Shown here: piece after piece, positions 52,601 to 60,760 of the stretch | How positions within the stretch are numbered: position 1 is the first letter of the stretch | Layout: each line of letters opens with the position of its first letter | DNA from: Oegoconia quadripuncta | Taxonomy: Eukaryota; Arthropoda; Insecta; Lepidoptera; Autostichidae | NCBI GenBank assembly: GCA_949316235.1 | Contig: OX438748.1 | Span: 25,608,575 to 25,672,574 of the forward strand | Length of the DNA: 64,000 bases | Reading direction: 5' to 3' | Made by a program: the position numbers and the translations under genes | The notes under the pieces: model-generated | Databases searched by the model: none | The model's input: the letters and a program-made list of their open reading frames with translations, nothing else | What the model was told of the DNA's origin: nothing

Positions 52601-53316
52601 TCATGGCTGTTTATATATTTTTTTTTATCCACAACGGATTAGCACTTTACCTCAATCACACCTGATGTTAAGTGAAGATGAGGCCGATGGTGGTAGCGTA
52701 CTGACCCGGAAACCCCATCTTATTTGGGGGACTGGCTATCTTATACCACCATCAACCAAACCGAGTACTAAATATGTACGCCGCTGGGGATCGAACCCGC
52801 GACCTCTCCGAAACGAAATGTTGTTTACATTGAGCCACGGAGGGGAAATATAAATATGTATGTATGTTTATCCATTATCTAGTATCCATAGCACAAGCTT
52901 TGTTTAATTTGGGACTAGATGATTGGTGTAAGTGTCCGAAATATTTATTTATTATATTTATGTATCGTAAATGTTTCAATGCAATGTACTGCCCCCACTG
53001 CTGGGAGTACTGGAAATAATTGTTTTCAAGTGAAGACGTCTTATAAGGTCTATTAGACTCTTCAGTTTCTAATTTAAACATATATCCACAGGACAAAGCC
53101 CCCATCGAACCAAAAAGCGACGGCAAAACCGAAAGTAAACCTCCAACTAACAAGCAGGTCGACAAACAACAAGAGAAGAACCAACCGCGTCGCTCCCAGA
53201 ATTACAGGAAACTTAACCAGGGTAGGAACGACTTCTATCAGAAGAACCAGAGGTATGATAACAGATTCATGCATAATAGGCACCCATACTATTTAGCTAC
53301 GGGTCCAATTAATTAG
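37700..53316 (+). CDS. MEIOC: MEIOC-family meiosis-specific coiled-coil protein
   Basis: Ten exons join in one frame: 37700-37765, 46591-46676, 47675-48816, 49234-49342, 49614-49836, 50002-50213, 50585-50709, 51199-51326, 52227-52340 and 53092-53316 (stop TAG). All introns are GT-AG and all phases agree; the product is 809 aa. The ATG has an in-frame TAA directly before it. Residues of about 52-431 (exon 3) are Asn/Pro-rich and probably disordered. Residues of about 477-690 match the conserved C-terminal MEIOC region: LDACYEQWRQLERERKRTEA, VSSSNSIPVPRL, TRVDRLTVDMLREHTK, LTLMGKMETLR, then a Cys/Ala-rich helical part. Mammalian MEIOC is a cytoplasmic germ-cell protein that binds the RNA helicase YTHDC2 and is needed to enter and hold meiotic prophase I; the role here is inferred. 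The tail (736-809) is basic, Lys/Gln/Asn-rich and specific. Exon 1 is joined by phase, splice sites and strand, and is less certain than exons 2-10. Confidence 0.9.
37766..38429. other. Intron 1 of the MEIOC-like gene, no feature seen
   Basis: AT-rich intronic sequence after the GTAAGT donor. No repeat was identified before the LINE remnant at 38430. Confidence 0.4.
38430..38880 (-). mobile_element. Non-LTR retrotransposon 3' end
   Basis: Minus-strand 5'-truncated LINE end with a coding remnant (38522-38875), a short UTR and a poly-A (T-run at 38434-38445 on plus). It differs from LINE-D, E and F and from the jockey element at 40155. Confidence 0.65.
38522..38875 (-). pseudogene. C-terminus of an R1/jockey-like ORF2 with zinc-knuckle-type end
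   Basis: About 117 codons read RINHIISFRMRKTSSPNCEV, then TVEDVQHLLVEGVRYEQSRR. This matches the layout at the very end of many R1/I/jockey-group ORF2 proteins, where a Cys/His motif (SPxC-xxC-xxx-EDxxHLLxxC) follows the polymerase. Here the second and last Cys are replaced (EVYG, VEG), so the knuckle is broken. The old frame ends at 38522. It is a fossil in intron 1 of the MEIOC-like gene, in antisense. Confidence 0.55.
38881..40141. other. Intron 1 of the MEIOC-like gene, no firm feature
   Basis: AT-rich. Near 39571, GCAGTCAGTAGT resembles an initiator, and AAG-GTGAGT near 39674 resembles a donor, so an alternative non-coding first exon is conceivable. I cannot support it further. Confidence 0.3.
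40142..40154. repeat. Target-site duplication, left copy
   Basis: AGTATCATATACT, identical to 44841-44853; the two copies bracket the jockey element. Confidence 0.95.
40288..42969 (-). pseudogene. Jockey ORF2: endonuclease plus reverse transcriptase, one internal stop
   Basis: The frame runs from ATG 42969 to 40288 and is broken only by TAG at 41004-41002 (codon 656). The first 655 codons are open and the last 237 continue in the same frame. Residues 1-230 are an APE-like endonuclease: ATWN (Asn10), SETH (Glu37), GGDWNSKHVHWG (Asp136, Asn138) and LPDVLDFF. The final S-D-H motif reads SSSH (211-212): the Asp is replaced by Ser, which takes two base changes. Residues of about 490-720 are the reverse transcriptase: YRPISLL, AFLDIQQAFD (Asp582), AGVPQGSVLGP. 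The catalytic YADD (40971-40960) lies just after the stop, so a translation ending at 656 lacks the active site. The C-terminal part has LWGSAASSNTMILQRAQN. The start overlaps the ORF1 stop (ATGA), which suggests reinitiation. Confidence 0.93.
42966..44456 (-). CDS. Jockey ORF1, gag-like nucleic-acid-binding protein
   Basis: An intact frame of 496 codons. The N-terminal half is polar and low in structure. The middle (about 240-330, IVIRNLHHTTSIDAIKETVE onward) resembles the PRE_C2HC region that precedes zinc knuckles in jockey-type ORF1 proteins. Three knuckles follow at about 335-400: CQRCQQYGHSKNYC, CVKCGQSHKTSDC and CALCLGPHPANYKGC. The protein would coat element RNA and carry it to chromatin. 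The C-terminal 90 residues are Gln/Asn-rich with a short amphipathic end. Its stop overlaps the ORF2 start by 4 nt. No break is visible, in contrast to ORF2. Confidence 0.92.
   Translation of the reverse strand: MMSGANMDANYKENLPQEGTGIGESFPELSSGCPSYSGGGNSLQTHGKRQIENIINKRPDASQNRVELLTNAATGKKLVQQAFHPSLFFTRTRSTSLGNHPTSDSHENDNQSRFGDTSRTVEICNITGPPNWQRVPETRSVKRKKPSESPPPEKLETSNRFLDLELDPPEQEVPQRHQRAPAKPPPIILYGIEEVNKLTDLIVTTVDKSQFSYKIINKNQLRINSSDIEAYKKIIGVVRENALIGHTFNRKDQRYFRIVIRNLHHTTSIDAIKETVESTGNIVAGEIINAKYGPEKKPTSTFFVNFLPGPNNKAIKDIKFIYHQAVTIEDPKKRKTIVQCQRCQQYGHSKNYCMRPYRCVKCGQSHKTSDCSKTDRNTPSQCALCLGPHPANYKGCEVYKEILTRRSAKQRLLINKDGQKQQYLDRPITNKATNIQTDTYANVLKSNINHPKISQDSNINNSTIENILQAEKFELILQQMSTLISLITTLVTKLSK
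44841..44853. repeat. Target-site duplication, right copy
   Basis: AGTATCATATACT, identical to 40142-40154. Confidence 0.95.
44854..45139. other. Intron 1 of the MEIOC-like gene, no feature seen
   Basis: Unique AT-rich sequence between the jockey element and a SINE-B copy. Confidence 0.4.
45140..45322 (-). mobile_element. SINE-B copy
   Basis: Minus strand: AATCGGTGTAGTGGATAGTG, ATCCTGTCTGCAACACC, GGTTCCGGGTTCAAATCCCG (B box), GAATATTTATTCCTGAGTCATGG-like body. The 3' tail is partly lost. Confidence 0.8.
45485..45620 (+). mobile_element. LINE-D 3' tail
   Basis: GAGTTACTTGCTTGTTCTTC, TCAGGGGAATATGCATTTTG and TTTTTAACTTTGACATA, matching the ends at 6660 and 26380. Confidence 0.75.
45775..45935 (-). 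repeat. Rep-H fragment
   Basis: ATATACCCTGAATTAGGAATA, GCGATAAAGCTATTCTACGC and AGGCGAAGCCGCGTGCGGAA match the inverted Rep-H copy at 35810-36050. Confidence 0.5.
45946..46172 (-). mobile_element. SINE-C copy, most complete
   Basis: Minus strand: GACCTGTTTGGTGTAGTGGT, then the B box GGTTGCGGGTTCGAATCCCG, ACCCGAGTTATGGATGTTTT, and the tail ATCTGGTATCCTCAACACAA with AGTTGCTTACTGTGG. A short TGGTATAGTGGTCAGAG duplication of the head lies near 46120-46140. Confidence 0.8.
46254..46293. repeat. Perfect 19-bp inverted repeat, 2-bp loop
   Basis: TAATTATAAATAATATCTA, GT, then TAGATATTATTTATAATTA. AT-only cruciform-type sequence in intron 1 of the MEIOC-like gene. Confidence 0.9.
50395..50475 (-). 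repeat. Rep-H fragment in intron 6
   Basis: GCGAGTAGTTCCCGTAGGAT, CCGCGATAAAG and CCGTGGGCTGAAAGCTAGTT match the inverted Rep-H copies. It lies between the exons ending at 50213 and starting at 50585. Confidence 0.5.
50736..50858. mobile_element. GGTGTCGATTCGG-type MITE in intron 7
   Basis: ATGGTGTCCATTCGGATGTA, CACCATCTAAACTAA, then an interior with GATGTCGTCGCATCGTA and the right half AAAACTAGTTTTAGTTTAGT. The outermost right end is lost compared with 28862-29004. It starts 27 nt after the intron 7 donor. Confidence 0.75.
51420..52060 (+). repeat. 20-bp minisatellite in intron 8
   Basis: About 30 head-to-tail units of CACAGTTCACTCTGGTGCCG with a few variants. Common forms differ at GGTGCCGCACAG, GGTGCCGTACAG and GATGCCGCACAG. 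A longer variant with ACCCCACTACCCCACAG occurs at least three times (near 51630, 51770 and 51870). Units degrade toward 52060. It keeps long open frames (HSSLWCRTV-like repeats) only because 20-bp units shift frame evenly. It lies between the exon ending at 51326 and the one starting at 52227, so it is intronic. Confidence 0.95.
52489..52956 (+). mobile_element. SINE-B copy split by a SINE-A
   Basis: The left half GACCGATTGGTGTAGTGTAT to GAGTCATGGCTGTTTATAT and the right half ATGTATGTATGTTTATCCAT to AATATTTATTTATTA are collinear with 13507-13719. They are separated by the SINE-A at 52619-52845. The whole lies in intron 9 of the MEIOC-like gene. Confidence 0.85.
52619..52845 (-). mobile_element. 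SINE-A nested in SINE-B
   Basis: TTTTTTTTATCCACAACGGA, AATCACACCTGATGTTAAG, GGGGATCGAACCCGCGACC and TTGAGCCACGGAGG (plus-strand reading). It has an internal deletion of the body between ATCTTATACC and ACCATCAACC. Confidence 0.85.
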
Positions 53317-56300
53317 TTTCATAACTATGTCATACAGTAGCAATCGCTAAAGTTATGGGGCAAGTACAAACTCGCATACGGGTCGATTAAATATATTTTT
53401 ATTCTCGACCATTTTCAGCTATAAAGACATATTTAGGTATATATCAGGTCGCAAATGAAATATATAGATATGGAACCTATTTATTTTGAAAATTGTAAAA
53501 CTTTTATAATTAAATTACTAATCGAACTAAATTAAATGGATGTAACATAAATGGCCATCAATGGCTGGCTCAAAACTGTGGCCAATCTCAACGACTTTAG
53601 CGATTCGAACTGAGTATACAACAGTATTTTACATCGATCTACGCTGTCTCACTCTAAATATGCGGGAGTGAGAGAGCACGTTCAATAATGAACGTTTACG
53701 GCTACGTTTACTGGATTTGTCAATGAATTTTTAAATGGAAAATATAAGATTTTATGGCATTTGTAAACCTTTTCGGTTTTAGAGCTACTTGTGAATTCGT
53801 CCACTTAAAATAGTTAATTTCTGAAAATAGCACGTTTAGACTGTAATTTAAAGACAGGAGACCAAAATATCGAGTTTTTTCACTCTACAATACGAATTTA
53901 TTTAATGGAAAGTTATGAATGCCGGACATAGTTTGCCTAATAAGTCTTTCAAGTTCATGCATTACTTTAATGTCTTATAAAACAGTATCTGGCATTGATA
54001 ACTTCTTACGATTTCCACAAATTATGATCTAACTCTCGCGTGCAATCGAAAATGTCCTCTACAGCATTTAAGTATTATAGTTTAAAATGCATTGATTATG
54101 ATTCCATGGAGATGGAAAGGAAGAGTTTTCAACGCAACGAATTTGCTTTTGAATTAAGAAGTACTAAATACTATTTTGCAATACTATTTACCTTATACTG
54201 AGATATTTGATCGCTTATTTTATGACGTGATTGATAAATCTGATCATAAAAGCAAGGGAGTTCTGTCAAGGCCTCAATGTGCGCTAGAAATGCATATAAA
54301 GTGTACAAAGCTTCACAGATGTGTGTTGTTTTCATACACCTGGTTTTGCTTGTGTGAGTACCAATCAGTGTTAGATTTTTAAAGTGGTGACAGTATGACA
54401 CGTACTAATTCCCAATAATGACTTATCTCCCTTGTTTTTATGATTTGAGATAGCTCTTATAGTATTTGGAGATTTTATCGGCTAAGAATAACCTAAATTA
54501 GTGCATTCCCGCAAGGCAAGCTTAATGTCGACTAACAGGATACAGGTTTAGGTATATGCCACTTTAATATTGAGTGATTCAGTATTGCTATAAGAAAACA
54601 AATTGGATTAAATGGGATTCTTCCGTCCAGAGAAAAAAACTAAATCCGGAATTAGATCCCAGTGTTTTAGAGGATTCTTCAAAGATCTGAAAATAATGAA
54701 GCTGTCTGACAGAGGGGCTTCACAGAACAAGTTCAATGTTTCCAGGAAAAAAATGCAGTCCCTCGTTCTTCCGTTTCCTATTATGTCTAAAGCGCCCTCG
54801 CCGAGTTGAGCTGCAAGTAATGGCGCTACCATAATATTTACAGGAAGAGATTTGGTGTGTTTTTTAACGCTTTAAAGTGTCTTATCCAGAGTCATGGGAT
54901 CGATACTCAATTTCTACATTCACGACTACATATATTTCAAAACTTACATATAAAAGACTAAATCATTAATATTCCAACCAGTACTAAAGCACTAACACAT
55001 AATATAAACCGAACTCGTGGTGTAAAATTTTGGCAGTTTATTTATTTTTTAAATATTATGTAACTATTAGCTATACTGAATCTCTACAATAGGCCTGTAT
55101 TTACACCTGTATAATGTCTTAGTGGAAGCCATATGGCAAAGGTACTCTTCCTGTTACTTGACAAACAAGCCTAACGCCCGAGAACTCAAACGCTTCTTAA
55201 CTTTAAGAGCATCTTAATCATCATTCCGTCGCTTTGAATCTCAACGATATGATAGCGACAGCTTGATATTTGAGAGACTCTTAAAAATAAATCGTTTGAT
55301 TATTCGGGTATATGCGTTATAACTGGACTCGTTCCTTAATATCCAGCGTTTTATGCCAATTTGTACGTATAGGTGTATTTCAGATGTTTTAAAAATCAAG
55401 ACGATTATTCTAGTTACATTTTTATAAAGGGTCATTGGGATAACGATTTTAGGGAAAATTTTATACCTACCTGTCAGAACTGATAAAAAATTATCAGCGC
55501 TGGCAACTTGCCTTTTATATTTTCTAATGTTACCGTCTACAGATTCACGTCTTATTATGATGTCCCGTTTTAAATTTGACTATAGATCCCTAAGTAATGA
55601 GTAGGTTTTGTTCCAGTTTGAAATTTGAGAAATACGAATATGTACTCCTTTTCTAAGATTTTCTGTGTATTTTGTATAGGATCGTGATGTGTATTCGATT
55701 TTCAAAATGTATTCAAGTATACCAGTAGCCTTCTCTTACTTAAAAAGTTATCTGGTTCAAAGTCTTTTCAGCCAGTGTAGAGATAACTTGAACTTGGAAA
55801 GTTCAAATATTATAAAAGACATCTCGAAAATAATATGACGAATATGAAATATTCTAAAAATGGGGGTCGTTGCAATCTCTTAATAAAATACCATATCAAC
55901 AAAAGTATTTATTAAAACATTATATTACGAAATGCACTTTTTAAAATACACCGTGCATTTACTTTCATAATACGACAGTCGTGAACTTGTCTGTCAAAAA
56001 GTCAAATGGTTTTGACAGATTACGTAATAATGAATGACTGGCGGTCTTGCATTGTTTTCTCTTATTACTTAGTCATCTCTTAATGAAATAGTGCAAGACC
56101 TTATCTTATGACAAAAAAGTGTATTCGTAAAAATGAAGACTTGACACGGTATAACTGAGACCACAATTATTTTAATAATAATAATTAATAAAAAAAAGTG
56201 TTTATCTAAAATTATAGATGTGTGTAGGTAGTTAATGCCAGTATCAGATACCTTGCGTAACCATAATCGTGCTTGGCTGGAGATATCTTAATATATAGTA

Positions 56301-57799
56301 TTATTGTCTTAGCGTCCGACACGGGCGCTCTGAGTAAATTGGCTAGTTTATTAAATAATAATACTTGCCAAAAAACATTTTCTTTGGTGTGAGTGAAAAA
56401 AAAAAGAAAATCGTCCTAAAAATGCCTAATTAATTTAATATGACCAAACTCTCTGAAAGCATTTTTTTTAATAACCAAGTCACTAAGACTCGATTGATGC
56501 AGTTGGTAAAACAGTACCTGTAAGAAAGCGTATGTTTTTTTTTTCATAAAATGCACCATATTCTAGTCATTACTATCTGACCACAAATAATAAATCAAAA
56601 CTGACTGATTGAAATTTTTGCTCACATCAAATAAAAGCACACCTCTTTAATAAAAATGTGATGTTTCTATGTTAATACTAGTTGACACTATTTTAATATA
56701 TCACGTTTCGTGCAAATAATAACAAGAAGTATATAAAATGAAGTTATGAACTACTAGTGTATAAGTGTACCAGTTTCTTTTTTATTTATTTCTGTTTCAA
56801 TGAATTATTTGTATAGCGAATTAGGCTTATAAGGGTTTGGTGGTTCTGGGGAGATAACATAAGATAGATAACAAACTGACGCGACCGCTTGTTAGAACGT
56901 ATTTTAGACGCAGATTGTGACCTAGCGAATGCATTGTAGGATAATAAAAGTATAACACTGAACTCACGTTCGCTTCGCCGCGTAAATTTGGATAGGGCGT
57001 CGATGGCTGGGATAGGTGTGTCCCTTTATTTAGAAGTCGGCTAGATTTCGTCAATTCTTAATTTGTACCGTAGCCGGATGATTGAAGGTGTTGGGAACGT
57101 AATATAAACATGGTAAATGTTTTTTGGGAAGCACTCTTGTGTTCTATAGTACGGCCAAATAGTAGTTCATTTGATATTTAAAAGAAATATATAATATAGT
57201 CAGTTCCTCACGAGATAGTTTAGTTAAAATTTAGTCAATAAACTTTTGTGCATGTCAAAAAGCCCATTATTACTAATGATTCGTTAAAATTGGAGTGTAA
57301 GAGATGAAATATAGTTCTAAAATGCTGCTTTTACAATGCTTTAATTAAGAATTATAAGTTTTTATTTTCAACTCCAAACAGTGCACAAACACCAAACTGC
57401 TAAAAGGCAGGTGTAAAACCAAAACAATTAATAGTGTTTAAATAATTCTTCCATCTTAAGTTCATGTTAGTTTTTAAGGAATATTATTTAAAAATACGTT
57501 TATATTTTTTGTGATTAATCGTATTAACACACTTCTGTGTATATTGTGAAGGTATATAATCGCTTATATGACAAAAGCGTGATGGTTAACGCTCAGTTTA
57601 AATGAATTATAACGGCTATAAGATTTTATTTTTAGTATTTAAAGGTAGTGCCTTTTCTAATAAAATGTGCATGCATTTTAATGTCCTATGCAATAGTGCG
57701 ATACTAGATTGTGGATACAATATTTTCATTCAACGAAGAATAAGGTTTTTTGATGAAAACATTTTTCCCATTAAATAAGACATTTCTATTACTTCCTAT
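53317..57799. other. Downstream of the MEIOC-like gene: 3' UTR and/or intergenic
   Basis: No named repeat is visible over more than 4 kb, in contrast to the rest of the window. The first ATTAAA-type signal after the stop is near 53383, and AATAAA appears only near 55286, so the 3' UTR could be short or several kb long. Many TTTTA-rich and ATG-poor stretches fit untranslated sequence. Only short chance frames were found, apart from the one at 54612. Confidence 0.35.
54612..54809 (+). CDS. Small ORF, 65 codons, basic, unrecognised
   Basis: The ATG is in TTAAATGGG context and the product is Lys/Arg/Ser-rich (MGFFRPEKKTKSGIRSQCFR, then GFFKDLKIMKLSDRGASQN). The opposite strand is also open across the same interval (54832-54608), so openness by itself means little. 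Base composition is higher in GC than the flanks. It could be a short protein, one exon, or a relic. I know no family like it. Confidence 0.18.
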   Translation: MGFFRPEKKTKSGIRSQCFRGFFKDLKIMKLSDRGASQNKFNVSRKKMQSLVLPFPIMSKAPSPS

Positions 57800-57960
57800 C
57801 TACAGCGATGTCAAAATTAAACAAATGGGGTGGTCACAGATATCCTAAACATTATCGTTCGCGTGCTCCAAACATTCGAAATATGCAGAAATACATACGT
57901 GACAGACGGGCAGCTTATCGCCTTTAAAACGTGCAAGTCTATAGATTGATTGATTCTACC
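57800..57960 (-). repeat. Diverged Rep-F fragment, inverted
   Basis: Plus-strand reading: AAATGGGGTGGTCACAGATA, TTCGAAATATGCAGAAATAC and AACGTGCAAGTCTATAGATT. This is the reverse of the CCACCCCATTTGG / CATATTTC / TATAGATTTGCAC order in the copies at 26990 and 28485. It is one of only two repeat traces in this half-gene desert. Confidence 0.5.
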
Positions 57961-60349
57961 TGATTTTCATAATGAAAGGTCTCTTATGTTTTTGTAATAT
58001 AAAAGCTTTCTCCTTCTGTTCCAAGCCATAACCTATGATAAAGGAACACAATCGAACGGAGAAACGCCCGTCAAGGTCTGACTATGGTATGACCAAATTC
58101 CACGCCCCCTCTCATTTACTAGGGCTTCCAAAATGTCCGAGATCCCGGAATATCAGATTGGTCGCATGACTTTATGACCTTTCAACAAAATTTGCGGGTT
58201 AAGGAAGAAGATTTTTCTTTTATTTTTTGTTGTCTTTATTCAAAATACCGCCTTCACTAGTCTGTTTATACTACATTTTTCCTATTATCCCACCACGATA
58301 TCTTTCTATATGCGGAATATCAAAACAATTGCAGGATTTAAAACTTACTGCAACCTTACCTTTCTTTTCTTATACATCACATAGATAATGAAAACATTCT
58401 ATCCATAAACTAGTTATTTGTTGAATCAAGTACGCCAATTGCAAAGCTGCTGTGTACAAAATTCGAAACGTTGTTGATTCTATTATAGATTTTAGTTCAC
58501 TGATATTAAGTTAATTAATACCCCTCACTTGTGATGCATTTCCTTACAATTAGCATATTTATTGATTTGTTGTTTTGGACAGAGGTCCACGGGTTCCCTC
58601 GATTGAATCTTGTATATTGGGGTTGGTGCCGAAAGATATAATAGAGAAATATTTAAAAAAATAAATAAATATTACATAATTTTGTAGGCATAAATATACA
58701 CATTTGATCACATATTTTGAGCGGTTCAAAGATTTTAAATATTTAACTTATGGCGCATCATACGTCGAAACTACATATTGCAGAGTACATGCCACATTTC
58801 GATACAAAATTTCTATACTGTCATATTTTTTTCACCGTAAAAGTACAAGATATGAGGTGTAATTTGATTTTTTCTAAATTGTATTGTAATTTACCAAGCT
58901 CTACCAAAAGAAGTATAAAATGACCCGTATTTTTCTGAGATGAAACCATGTTACTGCTGCAATTATTACCGGAACAGTATTTGTAAGCTACCCTACAAAT
59001 AAATGTTATTTAGTTTTCTTACTTTTTGAAAATTCATTTAATATAATTTGAGTAAATTAGCAATGCATAATTTTTTAGCCAGTTCTCCACTCCGTCCATG
59101 CACACAAAGTTATTAATGACACCTTTGTGTGACACATTATGCCAGTGCGTATATTGGACGTATGGAAATGTTTTGTATATAGTGCAACATGTAATTCCGG
59201 CGTACAATGCCACTAAATCGTTATCAAATTAATGTTTTAAATTAGGTATCGTGTTTTGATGTTCTGTGTCATTCTACCAACCCCACGCGACGTATATGCT
59301 TCCATGTTTTGATATATTTAAAAGAAAGATTTAGTACAATCGATTTGCACTTAGTATATTTAGCATGTAATCCAAAATAACGGAAATATATTTAGCACAA
59401 TAATTTTTAGTTTCTTAGCAAATTATAGTAGGTAATTAAATGATATTTTCTCATCCTATATTGATCAAATTTAACTCGGATGTTAAATCTTCACTGTTTT
59501 CCATTGTTGCCATATAGTAACTATTTACCTCAGATTCTTTATTCTTGCTAATTAGCAGAGAGCCACTTGCGCAAAAATGAAGGGTAATCCATATAAATGT
59601 TAGGTGTGTGAAAATTGTCGTTTCCTTAGTGATTTTATTAACAATTTGTTGAAAATTAATAAAATTATTTGGTCGAAACTTTTATCAAGACTAGGCCTTG
59701 GTTATACTGAGCGATTTCTTACAATGTCCAGCATGGGTGTGTTTCAAGAATTGCACATTAATGTCCAGTAACATTTTAGTGTAGCGAAGGCCTTAAATTG
59801 TTGAATATTTTCATTTTTTTTTACTTATTTTGTTTCTACTTGAACACAGATGAATTTATTTACTTAATATTATTTATATACATACACATATTATGTAGAT
59901 CATTAAATAAAATGAATTTTAGTGGCTATGAAATGCTTCTAGTTAACCTCCAAGTTAGGATAAATTGTTTATTATAATGAATTGGGGAAATAATCCACTA
60001 TTAACGTGCCACTTACTAGCTTCTTTTAAATTAGATCGTATTGCCTTGGAGCGTTGCTTTAAGTTTGTATCGCAGTCAACTGTAAGATGCTTAAATAAGG
60101 AATCAGGCAATTGACACTTGATTACTTAGGAAGTGATCAAGCTTTGTTTACTTTCTTTACGGGCTCCGGTCTTATCTAAGTAACACGTAGTGTTAAGTGA
60201 ATAGACACATGAAGAGGCCATGTAAGCGAAAGTTAACTTTTACTGTCCCACATATGCAATAGTGTCGGACGGAACATAGCAGAAACTGCTTGCCACATTA
60301 TCTTAAACCTGTCTATAGATAGAGAAATCTTTTATTATTTATCGTAATC
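57961..60349. other. Repeat-poor AT-rich sequence, no feature seen
   Basis: No exon with supporting splice sites. A minus-strand MYKKRK stretch ending at a GTAAGG donor near 58370 was noted, but it is too short to call. Confidence 0.35.
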
Positions 60350-60760
60350 ATGAAAGAGTGAATGCTGTGTATGGCTGAAGAAGAATGAAAGTAGAATTAA
60401 TGGATTGGAAATAAGAAGTATCAGTGGGCTTTGAAAGATAGAATCAGGAAAAATGTGATTAGGGAGTTATACAGTGTGAAAGAAGATGCAGTGATAAAGA
60501 TTGGAAAAGGTATACTGAGATGTTTTGATATGTGGAGAGGATGAAAGAAGACTAACAAAAGAGATATACGATCCGAATGTGGTTGGTAGGGGAAGACCAC
60601 GGCAAACGTGCCATGATCAAATCGGGGACGGGGGATTTAAAGGCCAAGTCAAGAATACCCTAAACCGACGAGCATGAGAGTTAATGAAGCAAAAGTGGTG
60701 TATCAGGATCGTAGCAAGTGGCAATCTGTGGTCTCTGCCCACCCCTACGAAAAAAAAGGA
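60350..60760 (+). mobile_element. RTE-type LINE remnant
   Basis: Frame-broken text still reads KNVIRELYSVKEDAVIKIGK, then GRPRQTCHDQIGD, NRRACM and EAKVVYQDRSKWQSVVSAHP. This is the same C-terminal order as the RTE remnant at 36085-36500. It is heavily decayed with several frameshifts. Confidence 0.7.
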
